Assembly: GCA_001414485.1 (NCBI GenBank)
Contig: LLEY01000009.1
Location: 434,001-498,000 of the forward strand
Direction of reading: 5' to 3'
Source of the DNA: Calycina herbarum
Lineage: Eukaryota; Ascomycota; Leotiomycetes; Helotiales; Pezizellaceae
DNA length: 64,000 bases
Shown in pieces: positions 12,176-23,855 of the stretch. Under the pieces are notes generated by a model. It was not told the DNA's origin and did no database searches. It worked only from the letters and a program-made list of their open reading frames with translations. The position numbers and the translations under genes are program-made. Position 1 is the stretch's first letter; every line of letters starts with the position of its first letter.

Positions 12176-15100
12176 ATGGCGGTCCCTCAACGATTTCCTT
12201 GCTGGTGTCGTGCCGTTTATTCTTTTGGTGGAGAGGTATGCCTGCGGAAACTTCGCGCAACCGCTCGCTCAGTTTACTAACAATTGGGCAGTCGAAACGC
12301 GATTTGGGATTTGTCGAAGGAGACCTGATAGAATGTCTGAACGCGGGCGATGGATCATGGTGGATGGGAAGGTTACGGCGCGACAAACGAATGATGGGCC
12401 TGTTTCCCTCGAATTTTGTTGAAGTTCTAGACGAAAGCTTCCAACCAACGAGTAGATCATCGAGTCCAATGCCAGACCGGTCACCAAGTCCAAATCCCTT
12501 CAATCCAGGCCCGCCTCAAAAAACAAAGAGCAAAGCCTTCCGAAAACCTTTTACCGCGTATGCTGCGCCAGACCCAGCGTTGGCAAAACGAGCAGAACTC
12601 CGAAAACAAGAGAGTATCTCTCAGGCCCCCTCTCCAAATATACATGCACGAACGCAGTCAACACCTGCAACACGAGGATACAACTCTCGAGCAGTATCTC
12701 CAGCGCCACCCTCGAGTCGGCATACACATCATGATAGTTATGGTTCCAGAGCGCCTTCTCCAGCCCCTCCCGTCCAACACAATAGTTACGGCTCCAGGGT
12801 ACCATCCCCAGCACCACCACAACAATATAACAGTTATGGATCAAGAGGATCCAGGGCACCGTCTCCGGCACCACCACAACATTACAATAGCTACGGATCT
12901 CGCGCCCCATCCCCAGCGCCATCCTTTCAATACAAAGCTTATTCCCGACCTCCCTCACCGCCCGAATTTGAATTAGGCTCCTCACCCCCTCCCCCGCCCC
13001 CACCTCATAGAACCAACTTCACTTCTCATCAACCGCATAATGGAGCCCTTCACACTCCCCGTGCTGTCTCGCCATGTCCACCGTCTCCTGGAGGTACCGG
13101 ATTGACTCCTTCCCCGCTTCGTTCTGCGATGGACGATGTCATGTCATCCTTATACGATATGGGTGCATCTCGACATACCGAAACACCCGAACAACCATTA
13201 GATCCATGGTCTCCAGAAGCCTTCGATCAAACATACATAAAAGCGAGGAATAAAGTTGCGAGACCTGTCACGTCAATGGGGATTGGACATAATGAATACG
13301 AAGACGACGACGATCCGCGTTTTGTTAACGAAGTTCATCGTGGATCCGTTGCAGATCAGCCACCCCCTCAACTGAGCAACTATGTCCGAAGAATGGAAGA
13401 TAGATTAAATAAAATGCATACGAGCGCTTCTCAGCAACCGAGAGATGATAGCCCGCCTGTTGTTCCTCCGAAAATGAGCGCATACGACAGACCTCAATCA
13501 GTAGCTGCGGACCGACAAACAGGACCAAAACTGCGGCATCGAAAATCTGCTTATGAAGTTGGGAAATCGATGCTGGGTCGTACATTTACCACCAAAACAA
13601 ATTCCACGGACTCTTCGTCGGCAACGCGCTCCACCAACGTAAGCTCCAGTACTCAAATGACTGACCGGAGTATAATGAGTGGTCCCTCCGCCAGTGGTTT
13701 CTCTTCCACAAGTGCTGGTAGCTACGCAAGGAAAAAGGAAGCTTTACAAGGACGTTCTCGAAGTGCTTTTGGCTCTCGACGAGACGAATTTAATGGGAGC
13801 CAGGTGGATTTTAACAGACCGGAAACCCCGCTCACGGGAATATCCTACCACAGTAGTCACGCGTCTGGTCCTGCAAGGCCCCAGTCTCAGGCTGGGTGGC
13901 AAGGAGCGACAAACGACTCGCCTAATGTACTTGGAGGTCTTGTAGCTCCTAGACCTAAAAAGAGTGGATTTTTCAAAAAGATGATCGAATCAGCTAAAAC
14001 CGGAGCAGCTAGTGCACGGAGCAGTATAGCTGTTGGGGACTCATCAAGGCCAAGCACATCTTCAAGAAACAGAATGCCAAATGGTGTCACTTCCATAGCA
14101 GGTGGATACGGTAACAGCCACTCAAGCCACGCAGCAAACGACATGGGACTTGGAGGCGGTAGTGGTTCTGCTGGAGCAGGTATTGATTGGGTTCAGGTAC
14201 GAAGAGACGTCAATCGCTCAAACTCCCTCAGCCAGATAGAGCGCGTGGAAAGAAAGGAGCGTTGCCAAATGATGGATCATCCCGCCATAAGCCCCGTCGA
14301 AGAGCTTTTTGAAGGTTGCGATGGAAATGAAGGCGTTGATGGAAACCCAATTGCAGAGCCAACCGACTTTCAGGCCGTCAACCTTTCACTTGTCGACAAA
14401 AATGCAAGGTTTATCAACAGCCTACCACCCATGACCAATCCTGTCAGCTTGGCTACTGGCTTTGTTTGTCGACCATACCGGAGCGACGTCCAGCGATTGA
14501 GAGCAATTTTCACCTGGGTCAGCGAGAAGATTATCTGGGAGGACGAATATGACAGTGCTGTTGAATCCAGAAAGGTCATCCAAACCAAACGCGGAGGTTC
14601 TGAGGAAGTCGCTGTTTTGGTTATGGAAATGTGTGCTGCTGTTGGAATCCAAGCAGAAGTCGTCCGTGGATACTTGAAAACACCAGGAGAAGTCCCAGAA
14701 TTGACGATCATGCCACGGCCAAATCATTGGTGGAATGCGGTGGCTGTTGATGGGGAGTGGAGAATGATGGATTGCTCTCTTGCTTCTCCATCCAATCCTC
14801 GTCGGGTACTTTATTCTAGCACTAGTAGTCAACAAGCGGAAAGCTGGTGGTTTCTGGCTCGACCAAGCGAGATCTGCTGGACTCATGTGCCGGAAATACA
14901 CCAACAACAGCATCTTTGTCCACCCATCGCCCACGAAGTGCTGCTTGCCCTCCCTTGCGCCTGTCCACCATACTTCAAGAATGCACTTCAAATGGTTGAC
15001 TATGATACTAGTTTAGTCCGGGTGGAAGATCTGGAGCTTGTTCATATCAAATTCACGGTACCCGCTGATATTGAGTGTGTAGCGGAGGTTGAAGCTCGGG

Positions 15101-15825
15101 CCTTTGAAAGAGATGCTGATGGGGATTTTTTCGAGAGTGGAGATACGGTGAAGAAGCGAGCACTTGCGCAGGCAGAGTGGATTGGAGGGGAGAAACGGTA
15201 TACTGTCAAAGCCCTTCTTCCTGGCGATGAAGGTCAAGGCATCCTTCGGATTTACGCTGGAAAACGAGGTCTTATGCATTCGATCAAAGATATCCCTCAC
15301 CCATTGGCGTTTGCCTTGCCCATCATCCACTCCGGAGACAACCCATCTTATGAGTTTCTTACTCGACACCCAACGCCTCATGCTCAACGTCATGATCTTT
15401 ATGTGGCACAACCTCAGTGTCAACGCCTTGCTTTGAACAATACATTCGTCTTTGCAGTTCGTCAACATCCGTCGTCGACAGCGATATCATCGCCAAATCC
15501 AGGTGGTACATCCCCAATTCCTTTCATCCGACCTAGCTCAGCAATGTCTATCACCAACTCCTCGGCATCTGGGTCCAATCCAAGCACGAGTGCATATGGG
15601 TCGAAGAAACCAGCCAAATTGGCCATCCAGTCTCCAGGAGGCAAGGTCCTCCGACTAATGAGAAAAGACGACAAAGTACAGAGTACGAGCTTAGCGTTAG
15701 AGAAGGGTGATGGTGGGACGTGGGAAACCATTATTAAAGTAGGAGAACGAGGAGTCTGGAGGGGTCTGGTACTCGCAGACCGAAGCGCCAGGTGGTGCGT
15801 TTTTGCAGAATGGACTTGCGTTTGA
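12176..15825 (+). CDS. CYK3: CYK3-like cytokinesis protein (SH3 + inactive transglutaminase)
   Basis: Two exons: 12,176-12,235 and 12,292-15,825, giving about 1,197 residues. The 56-bp intron (GTATGC, ctaac branch, CAG) falls inside the SH3 domain and is needed to complete it, which fixes the start at 12,176. Order: SH3 (about residues 10-70, with a GDGSWWMGRL core and LFPSNFVEVL end); a long disordered Ser/Pro region with about five repeats of YGSRxPSPAPP (about 165-240); further low-complexity sequence; then a transglutaminase-like core (about 715-880). His (PNHWW, about 831) and Asp (MMDCS, about 845) are present, but the catalytic Cys is replaced in GGSEEV (about 788). In yeast Cyk3 acts at the division site and its transglutaminase core is likewise non-catalytic. 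It is the first gene after the RIP-mutated block. Confidence 0.9.
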
Positions 15826-16910
15826 GACGAATGACTGAACGAGGGGGAATACAATGGGAGTTTTTTGAAAAAAGGGGACAACTCGCGATAGAAGGAGTTT
15901 TGCCAAGGAGGGGGACAGATTGGTTGGGGATAGGGATATTGCATCGTTTTTGGAGTTTTATGGGAGAGCGGTGACTGGGGTAATTATGGAATGGTCGATT
16001 GTATAACACAAATGCATTTTGGCAGGAGTTGCATGATATTTTGACGGCATGTCTGGGTTATTGTGTTTATGGGGGAAGGGTACCTAGATACCTATGTTTG
16101 CGTGGCGTTTTGTGTTTGAAACTGAAATTGTGGGCGATGAATGTATGTGCTTGAAAGTCGCTAAATGTTCAAGTCCATGATTTTGTCCTTTTAAAAAGCA
16201 ATTGTTGGTTTTGTTTTTTAATGAATTGAAATGTAGATATTTTTGAGGTTCATAGAAACTTAGAAAGAAGCTTGTATGATTGTTTCGATGGTCAGATCAG
16301 TAACTGTACTAGTGTACGAGTCGTCAGCCCCTGTAACATGGAACTGGAACGAAACAGGCGCGCTTGCTTGCGCTTACACCAACATGCAGCAGCAGGGACA
16401 TGGATCAATTTTAGATCAAGGCTGTGCGGCGTAGGACTTGGTTGGTCGGTATCCATTGGGGTGTTGTGTTGTGTTGTACGACCGCGCATCCACTTGGAAA
16501 CCTTTCGCGCTTGCAGGTGAAGCCAGGCCAGCCTGTAAGGACATCTTTCCCGTACGACTCCTTTTTTGCTCACTTGCTCACGACACCATCACGCTTGCTA
16601 TCACGACCGCAACCCCTTTTGCTACATTCCAACGACATTAAGATACCGTGCGAGGAAAGAAGGAAACACCAGTGTTTATTGGATTTTCTGGAAGAAGCTA
16701 GCGGGACGACGCAAGACGGGATCTCGGGATGGAATGAGCCTGTTGAGCCCAGACAGATGAAGTACGACTCGTCACGTGTAGAATTGTTCACCTCAGACAT
16801 TTGAAGCAACAATTGGATTGTTCTCAACGTGGTATATCACCCCTTGCCTCGGAACTCGTGGGGATTTCGGAATTCTCCAGGAGATAAGGTTTTCAGTGGC
16901 GACCACGAGG
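15826..16910. other. Intergenic region
   Basis: 3' region of the CYK3-like gene followed by the promoter of the DUF3431 gene. Short ORFs overlap each other in several frames and none resembles a protein. A purine-rich run lies at 15,825-15,905. Nothing else seen. Confidence 0.6.
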
Positions 16911-19481
16911 ATGGAGGAACGGAAAGAGGGAGACGACGAGCTGCCGAGACATGAACATGAATTGGCTCGGCTTAACCCTGATGGGAGCGGTCACGGAAGT
17001 GGAAGTGAGGATGAGGACGATGATGGATTCAGCGACTATGGGGATAAACCCGAGCACAGGAAGAGTATTAAGGGCACGCTTTGGATTGTGCTTGCGACGA
17101 CGGCAACATTGACGGGGAGGGGGCTGTTGAGGGGCGATTTTCGTGAGTTGCTTTCTTCTTTTATGTTGGCTGGTTTCCCCTGATTTGGGCTGTTGGAACA
17201 AAATGGGCTAAGAATATTTACTGACTTGTGACATAGCATATCGTAAGTAAACTGAGCTTAAACTCCATTTGTGAATGCACACCTGGAAGGCAATGTTTTA
17301 ACTCATCATTTAGCATTATATTTCCTTCTTTCATTACAAATAGCTGCGTATTGCGGAGTGGCTATTGTAGTCATCGCTATTCAGCTATACAAACTCCGGA
17401 ATTCTAAACTGAATAATGATGAAGAGGGGTACACCATAATGGAGCGGCTCATTGTTGGTGTGAGATTGCTGGTCTCAGCTTGCTTTTCTGCAGTTGCTAT
17501 CTTGTGTGCAGCAGAAGCTTTGATGTTGTATAATAATTTGACTGTCCTCGCTATGTTGCCGGTTAGTACAACCCATGAGATATGAGGTTATGCTAATGAG
17601 AAGTAGATCTTGACATATGTTAGCGACAGTGTGATCTTCCGTTTCTTGCATCTTTTGAGAATCACACGACGAGAAGGAGTCGATATGCCTTTTTGGACAA
17701 TATGGAGAGTTGTTCTCGTCCCGGTTTGCATGTCAATTGCGGTTTTTGAAGATTATCGACTGAATCCTACCGGGTTATGGTTTGCCTTGGCGTCATTCGT
17801 CCTCTTCAGCTTGGCAAAGGCCGTCACGAGAATTGGACCTAAGATTGAGAAGAGTGCGCGGACATGGGATTCTCCTCTCAAATTATACCTCCTCGCTGGG
17901 ATCCCATTCTTGTTGTTTACCTGGAAAGCAGCCATCAAGTACGAAAATCTCGTGGCAGCCTCGCATGCCATGAAATCCTGGTCCAACTTACGATACTTAT
18001 GGAATGTCGTCCCAAGTATTCTTATCCAACTACTTTTCACCACCTCCATGAACTCGGCATATCCATATTCGTCAAACGATCTTGCCTGTGGAGCATTAGA
18101 AGACCCGCACCCAGACGCACAAACAGCAGTTCGAGCCACTCTTCACACTGGATTCTTCATCTCAATATTTGGAATTATTGGAAATGAACATAATCTCATA
18201 GATTGGTTACAAGTCATCTCTTTCACCATCATCTATATTGCTAGTGTTGGACCAAGGCATATCGGGTATTACCCACCTCGATTCGTAAATATGCTCACTC
18301 GACTCGCCCGTCGAAAACAAACACCCATCCAAGCTCATCCATGGCAATTCCCTCTCGTTCTCATTGGCACTACTTTAGCCTTTGCAGTCTCCATGAGCTG
18401 TAACACCATGTTCCTTCTCGACACCTTCGCCTACAATCGTGACGCCCGAACTTGGTTTGCGAACCCCGTCGTCAACCTTGATAAAATTTGGCGACCACCC
18501 AAAGTCCGAAGCTTCGACCTAATAATCGCCCACAGTGCCGGCGACCCCCAGGACCAGATCGCCGAACTTATAACCTCATACACAAGCAGCCCCGAAATCG
18601 CCAGTTTCAGTCCCGAAGTCCAAGTCTACAGCAAAGATCCAACCCTTGACCTCAGCAACGTTGGACACCTTCGTGGCTCCCAATTCACAGGACCCATTTC
18701 CGTCCAACTCCTAGCCAATGCCGGCGGGCCAACAGCTTCCTACCTTCATCACATTATAACGAACTGGGACAAACTATCACAACAAACTCTGTTCATAACC
18801 ACCACGCCTTCCACTCCACCCATCGACCCGGTCCTCATGCGACAGAGACTAAGTGACTACTTCATCTACGGCAGCTTTCCCATGCCAGACGCAAATGAGA
18901 AAACAGCCTTCCTCAATCTCGGACCAATGGAAGTATGTAATTGCGGAGAATGTAAAGATTCCACCGGTTGGGAGGATAGTTTCCACCTCCTACCTTCCAT
19001 GTGGGGAGGTGCCAACCCCGGTGTTGGAAGATGTGAAAACATCCTTCTCACACGAGGAAACTATTTCATCGCTAGTGCAGCACGCTTACGTGGTGTCAAA
19101 AAAGATATGTGGGAGCTCCTTTACGATGCTTTGGTTAAAGAAGATGTGAAGAATGCTTGGGCGCATGATGCTACTAAACTCCCGAAACCACTGCCTTTTG
19201 AACCACTGGTTGGGAGATGGTTTCAGGGGAGTAGGGAGGAGGTACATACCGGAGGAGCTTTGGGGAATGAGACGAAAGGAGAGGTGAAAGTTGTTGATAA
19301 ACCACCGGGCGTTTATGGGAAGACGGATAGCCTTGAACGGCCGTGGTTGGGGATGACGGTTGAGAGGCTTTGGGGGGTATTGTTGCAATGTAGTGCTAGA
19401 GGGATTGCGTGGAGGTGTCCTAATTTGGAGAGGGGGTGGAGGTTGGGGGGTGAGAAGAGGGACTGTGGGTGTGTTGATTGA
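16911..19481 (+). CDS. Multi-pass membrane protein with C-terminal DUF3431
   Basis: Four exons: 16,911-17,142, 17,237-17,242 (6 nt), 17,344-17,561 and 17,607-19,481, about 776 residues. The acidic cytosolic N-terminus (about 1-60) is followed by roughly ten hydrophobic segments (about 62-435). The first of these, after the micro-exon, have the pattern of the drug/metabolite transporter fold (PAYCGVAIVVIAIQLYK, then a LCAAEALMLYNNL helix). A soluble C-terminal DUF3431 region (about 455-680) starts FDLIIAHSAGD and includes YLHHIITNWDKL. DUF3431 is common in fungi, sometimes described as glycosyltransferase-like; its reaction is unknown. Membrane and DUF3431 parts sit in one uninterrupted exon, so the fusion is real. 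The exact function is open. Confidence 0.82.
17237..17242 (+). other. 6-nt micro-exon in the DUF3431 gene
   Basis: Sequence catatc, between a 94-bp intron (GTGAGT...ctgac...ATAG) and a 101-bp intron (GTAAGT...AATAG). It supplies parts of three codons and keeps frame whether included or skipped (adds Pro-Tyr). It closely resembles the micro-exon at 49,672-49,677. Confidence 0.6.
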
Positions 19482-20919
19482 GGCCTGAGCTTGAGAGCTT
19501 CTCAACTTATGAAGTGTAGGCTGATGGGGTGCATTGGTGATGGGTAGGGCGTCAGAATGACATGGCGCATAGTTCTGTCTTTTCCATTGTGTTCTCCCTT
19601 ATATTTTTGTTTTTTAATCTCATGGGTGGGTTCAGCGGGCGAGCAAGAAAAAGGATGGATGGACCTTGGGATATGAAAATGCTGTAGATATTCGTACTTG
19701 TAATTTTCGTTTCGTAGGGGTTTTCTTGTGTATAGAATGTTAATAGATGACTTTACTAATTTGGGACTTACTTTGATCTGGTACACTTTCTTTTCATTAA
19801 TTATGGAATTGACTTACTATATAGTAAGTCTAGTAATTTCAACTACTAAATTAAATCATTTGAGACTATTCAGAGAAATTGAGTTAATTAAACAAAGCTT
19901 TAAGATTGTTAAAAGTATAATACACCTAAATACCACTGATTAAAAATATTTAAGTAAAGAATTTCAAAAAATATGATTGTTTAGTCGAACTCAAGGCTAA
20001 GCCATCGATTTGTAGAGATATAGTATATATATAGATAGTGTTAGTCAGTTCTATACCAGATCTGTGTCTCTTCCTTCTTTTCGGCATTGCACTCCTTCTT
20101 GCCTCTTTCCCCTTTGCGACACTGGAGTTCATCGCAAGTTGGAGCGCACATGATTTCCGTATACTACCATCCGAACTTTCGTTCGTAAACTTCGTGTCCT
20201 TCGTCTCATCTCTAAGTGGTACTAGGTGGAACCGATCGAGTTAAGTGTAACCTAAGCCCCTGAGTCTGGAGCAACTAAACTGACCATCTTGTCCAACGCG
20301 AAACACACAACAGCTGAGAATGAGGAACGGGGAAAGAAGTGAAGAAAGGCACTCACGAAGTTCAAACAGCGATTTAGGCTCGAGGAAATGATTTTAGTTT
20401 AGTCTAATAATAAGAGACGGTGTAATAGAAGGTTATAATGAGATGAAGAGATGAAGTTTCGTCTCAGGATTGCAAGAACTATATGTGTTTTGAGGTTGAG
20501 ACGGAGGAGGTTGTAAAGTGAGTAGTCAACCAACTTTAACGAGAATCATAGTTATTGTAATATTACGTTATTTGTTACTTGTCTGAACTTAGACGTCAGT
20601 TATATAATCTTAACTTGAGGCAATGCCTATTGAAGTAAGCTGCTATTTCTACGCGAGGCACTGAGAACTGAAAAACAAGAACAGCTGTCATTATTGACTT
20701 CTTTATATACCCAAAAATGAAGACCCAAGAAAGCCTTTATCAAGACCCAGTTACTTCCAAAAAATGCAAGTTTTCAAATAGCGTCCCAAAAGTATATCCC
20801 GAAAAGAAAACAACGCCATGGGTATGCCAAAAAACCTCATCTACAAACATACAAAAAGAACCTTTTCCAACTCCATTATATAAATCCCCCCTTCTAGTCG
20901 ATATATCCAACACCAGCTT
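19482..20919. other. Intergenic region with a possible dispersed repeat
   Basis: No convincing gene. It contains an AT-rich segment at about 19,796-19,925 that resembles 29,440-29,575, and a perfect 18-bp palindrome at 19,812-19,829 (acttactat/atagtaagt). The rest is ordinary intergenic sequence. Confidence 0.5.
19796..19925 (+). repeat. Candidate dispersed repeat copy A
   Basis: Shares with 29,440-29,575, in the same order, blocks such as attatgga-a-tgact, gagaaa, ttaattaa and gaaagtata-like ends. Identity is only moderate by eye. No coding sequence. Could be a degraded MITE or a short LTR remnant. Confidence 0.35.
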
Positions 20920-20922
20920 TCA

Positions 20923-21876
20923 CTGATCCTTAATCTCCTCCTTCGTAGCAAGCGACCACTCAGGACAATACTTCTCCGTAGCCTTCAGTCTCTCCTCATT
21001 CCAGATTCCCCATCTGCCAACTTGGTGATACCCAATAGGCGTCTCATACCAATAAGTCTCAACCGAGAACTTCTTCGCTGTCTCCCTATCCGCAAGTCTC
21101 GCATACGGACTTCCATCCGCTTTAGGAGGCATATCAATTAACTTCTGATAAAACCATTGATCTTCATATCTCATTTCATATCTTGTGCTTTTATCCTCTG
21201 GGTCGGCGGCTGCGGCTTGTTCGTCTTGCCATGAGTGCGTGGTTATGATGTCTAACATCAATTGTCTATTTCGAAGGGAAAGTCCACCGTTGTATCCTGC
21301 TGCGGTCTCGAATTCGGGCGCGATGGGAGCGCCTGTAAAATCGAATTGCAGGAAATCTTCGATGTGGAGGGGAGCGTTGGCGCAGATTATGCTGTCGGTT
21401 TGGAAGAGGAGGACGTGGCCTGCGGGGGCGAGTTGTTCGTAGAACCAAGGTTGGGTGAGGAATTCGGATACGGCGTCTCGATTGTTGAAGGTTATATTCG
21501 AAGGGAGAATGTGTACCACGAGGTTATTGAGTGTAATCGCTCGTTGGATGGCGGCGGATTGGAGGTGTTCGGTTGTTTCTGTGAAGATGTGGATGGGCCA
21601 GTTGGGACCGAGAACTGAGGAGAAATGTAGCATTAGAGGGGCGAGGTTCTCTAGTGGTCGGGTTTCGATTATTGCTGCAACGTTTCTGGTGTCTGGTTGT
21701 ACGCCTAATGTGTGGTGTGGATCTGCGGGGGGAGATGGCGATTTCGAGGACGGGGAGTAGGGTATTGAAAGTCCCCCAGCGGAAGAGGGCCACAGCAGAG
21801 TGATGGCATAGATCACAAAGAGGGCAAATAGTGCCTTTAGCAGAAGGGATATTCTCTTTCCCTTTACTATGGACAT
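20923..21876 (-). CDS. DUF5672 type II membrane protein (glycosyltransferase-like)
   Basis: Single exon of about 318 residues. A short cytosolic head (MSIVKGKR) is followed by one membrane anchor (about 10-31) and a Pro/Ser-rich stem. The DUF5672 domain begins VAAIIETRPLENLAP (about 66) and contains PWFYEQLAPAGHVLLFQTDS (about 143) and a FTGAPI/YNGGLSLRNR segment (about 180-202). The ETR start, the QTDS element and the GGLSLRNR loop are the features that make this family look like Golgi glycosyltransferases (family knowledge); no acceptor is known. Topology suggests a Golgi-lumen enzyme. The start is the only Met before the anchor. Confidence 0.8.
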
Positions 21877-23073
21877 GAAGCCCTTGTTCTACACGCAATA
21901 TCAGTCGTAAGCTCTATTGGCTGGGAAGACGGATATAGTCGACGAACCTCGTGGGAATCCATAACTGTGGAACCGGATAAAGAGAACAGGGTGCTTCCCA
22001 GGTGTAGTACTTGCGGACACAGCAGCAAGGGGATTTCCTTCTGGCAGACGGAGATTTAAGAGATAAAAATGAAGATATACTATACAACCGTCATACGAGT
22101 TTCGATGTCTAACACGGAGGTCAGATGAAATCTGACAGTTCCTTCAGCCTTTCGCCCCCTGAATTCTTACGCCAAGGTCTGAATGTAGAACTGCGGAGCA
22201 TCTGGAGCATCTTGCTGGACTGTGCCTCAGAAAAGGACCCCCAAAGGACCCCTGAAGTATTTTCAAATCATGATAAGATCCCACGATAAGACCACGCGAT
22301 CGTGAGCTTGTCCACTTGGATACGGGCTTCAGGTTGGAGCTATTGACTTCAATAGATTCAGTTTTTTGCCGCCGAAGATACAATTTTCCAGCTGAAGAAA
22401 CAGGAGGAAAGAAAAGAAGTTGATTGGGAACAGCCCCCTGTCGAATCCTTCAAATTGCCCATTCAGGTGCTTGGCGGTTTGAACCATCTTCAATTCGCAG
22501 AAAGCAGGAAGAATTATATCTTCTTGCTTTTTGAAAAATGTAGATGCAAAAGAAGTCGAGAGGAATGAAAGGATGTTCGTCTTAGAGGATGATGCTTTGA
22601 ATGACGTTGTTGACAGGAGGTTGAAAGTGTCTCGGGCACTAAGGTTAGCTGAAGAAACACAGGCTGAGACACCAGGTGGTAAAGGTCATGTGACATATAA
22701 CAAACTCCTCCATTTGTTGCGAAAACCCTGGAATAGGCCCAAGATTTCGTAAAAAGAACAAAAATGATTTAGTTGGTTCTCCGGTGTTGATAACTTTTCA
22801 TAAGAAATGTGGGTACCTCCTGCTTCAAACCAGAAAAAGGAAAATTCTGACGAATAAAATCAGGCTGAACACTTTGAGGGGACATTTACAAGTGATATGT
22901 TGGCCAATCACGAAGCTGTCAGATTTCTCAAGTTGTGCAGCCATCACAGCCTCACCGTCGTAGAAACCTCAATTCTGTGTCAAGGCACTGAATGGCAAAC
23001 CAACGCCTTTCCACTCGAAATAGGCTGCTAAACAACGCAACTTCACCAGAAGGTATCCGCATATCTTCGATCG
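21877..23073. other. Intergenic region
   Basis: Divergent promoter space between the DUF5672 and Zn2Cys6 genes. Only short overlapping ORFs; nothing recognisable. Confidence 0.6.
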
Positions 23074-23855
23074 ATGTCGATGTCGATTGACTCAGTTCTC
23101 AGGGCAAGGACTCGGACAAGTTGCCAGAGTACGTTATACAAGAAGCAAAACACCAGGGAGATTGTAGCAAAGCTAACCTCTTCTCTCCAGATTGCAGAAG
23201 AAGTCGCGTAAAATGCATTCAAGGGACCCTGTCTGGAGTGTGTGTATCATGCGGAAGGCTTGGACTGGAGTGTGATTTGGTATCGAATACATCTGAAGGC
23301 GGATTTCCTCCAACCCCTAGGTCTGGCAAGATATATGCCCAATTGCGGAGTTGCGGCAATTGTGGTAATACTGAGGCGGAGTGGCCGCACAGTTTGCCAG
23401 CGAGTTGCCAAGCTTGCGGTGCTATCAATGAAGATGAGTTGGAGAGAGAACGGCAATATAAGATTACCACAGCATACCACCTAAAGAAGGGAAGAGTATT
23501 TCAAAGCGCCGGACCATCCAGTAGTCCATGCGGGGAGACAAACACAGATTCGCAGTCCACGAGATTGTCAAATCTTCAAGAGGAAACAGAAGAAATAGAG
23601 GAGGCTCCCAAGTTGCATGTATACATCCGTTGGCGGTTTTGTTATGTTATCATGCTGATTGGATTTCTGACATTCATTGGAAGTCTGGAGTTGGCTTTAT
23701 GGTGGTCCTTCACTCGAAATGATGTTTCTGGTGGATTTACCATGGCTGCATACGTTGTTGCTGTTGGGGGACTACCTCTAGCATCTCTGCAAATGCGGCA
23801 TAACCATAGGTGTCAATGTTGGAAGAAGACACAGTGGCAACGAGAAACTCCATAG
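23074..23855 (+). CDS. Small Zn2Cys6 protein with C-terminal membrane segments
   Basis: Two exons: 23,074-23,128 and 23,191-23,855, about 239 residues. The 62-bp intron (GTACGT, gctaac branch, CAG) splits the zinc cluster. Splicing gives SCQNCRRSRVKC followed by CVSCGRLGLEC, a full Zn(II)2Cys6 pattern at about residues 17-43. A second Cys cluster follows (CGNCGNTE...CQACG, about 88-110). Two hydrophobic segments (about 170-192 and 203-222) precede a His/Cys-rich tail (HNHRCQCW). Zn2Cys6 proteins are normally soluble transcription factors with a long middle-homology region. This one is short and looks membrane-bound, so a regulator tethered to a membrane, or a protein that reuses the fold, are both possible. 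Targets unknown. Confidence 0.72.

Noticed and set aside
12551..13003. Long ORFs on both strands within the CYK3-like gene
   Set aside because: They are out-of-frame readings of the Ser/Pro/Tyr repeat region; the conserved SH3 and transglutaminase parts fix the real frame.
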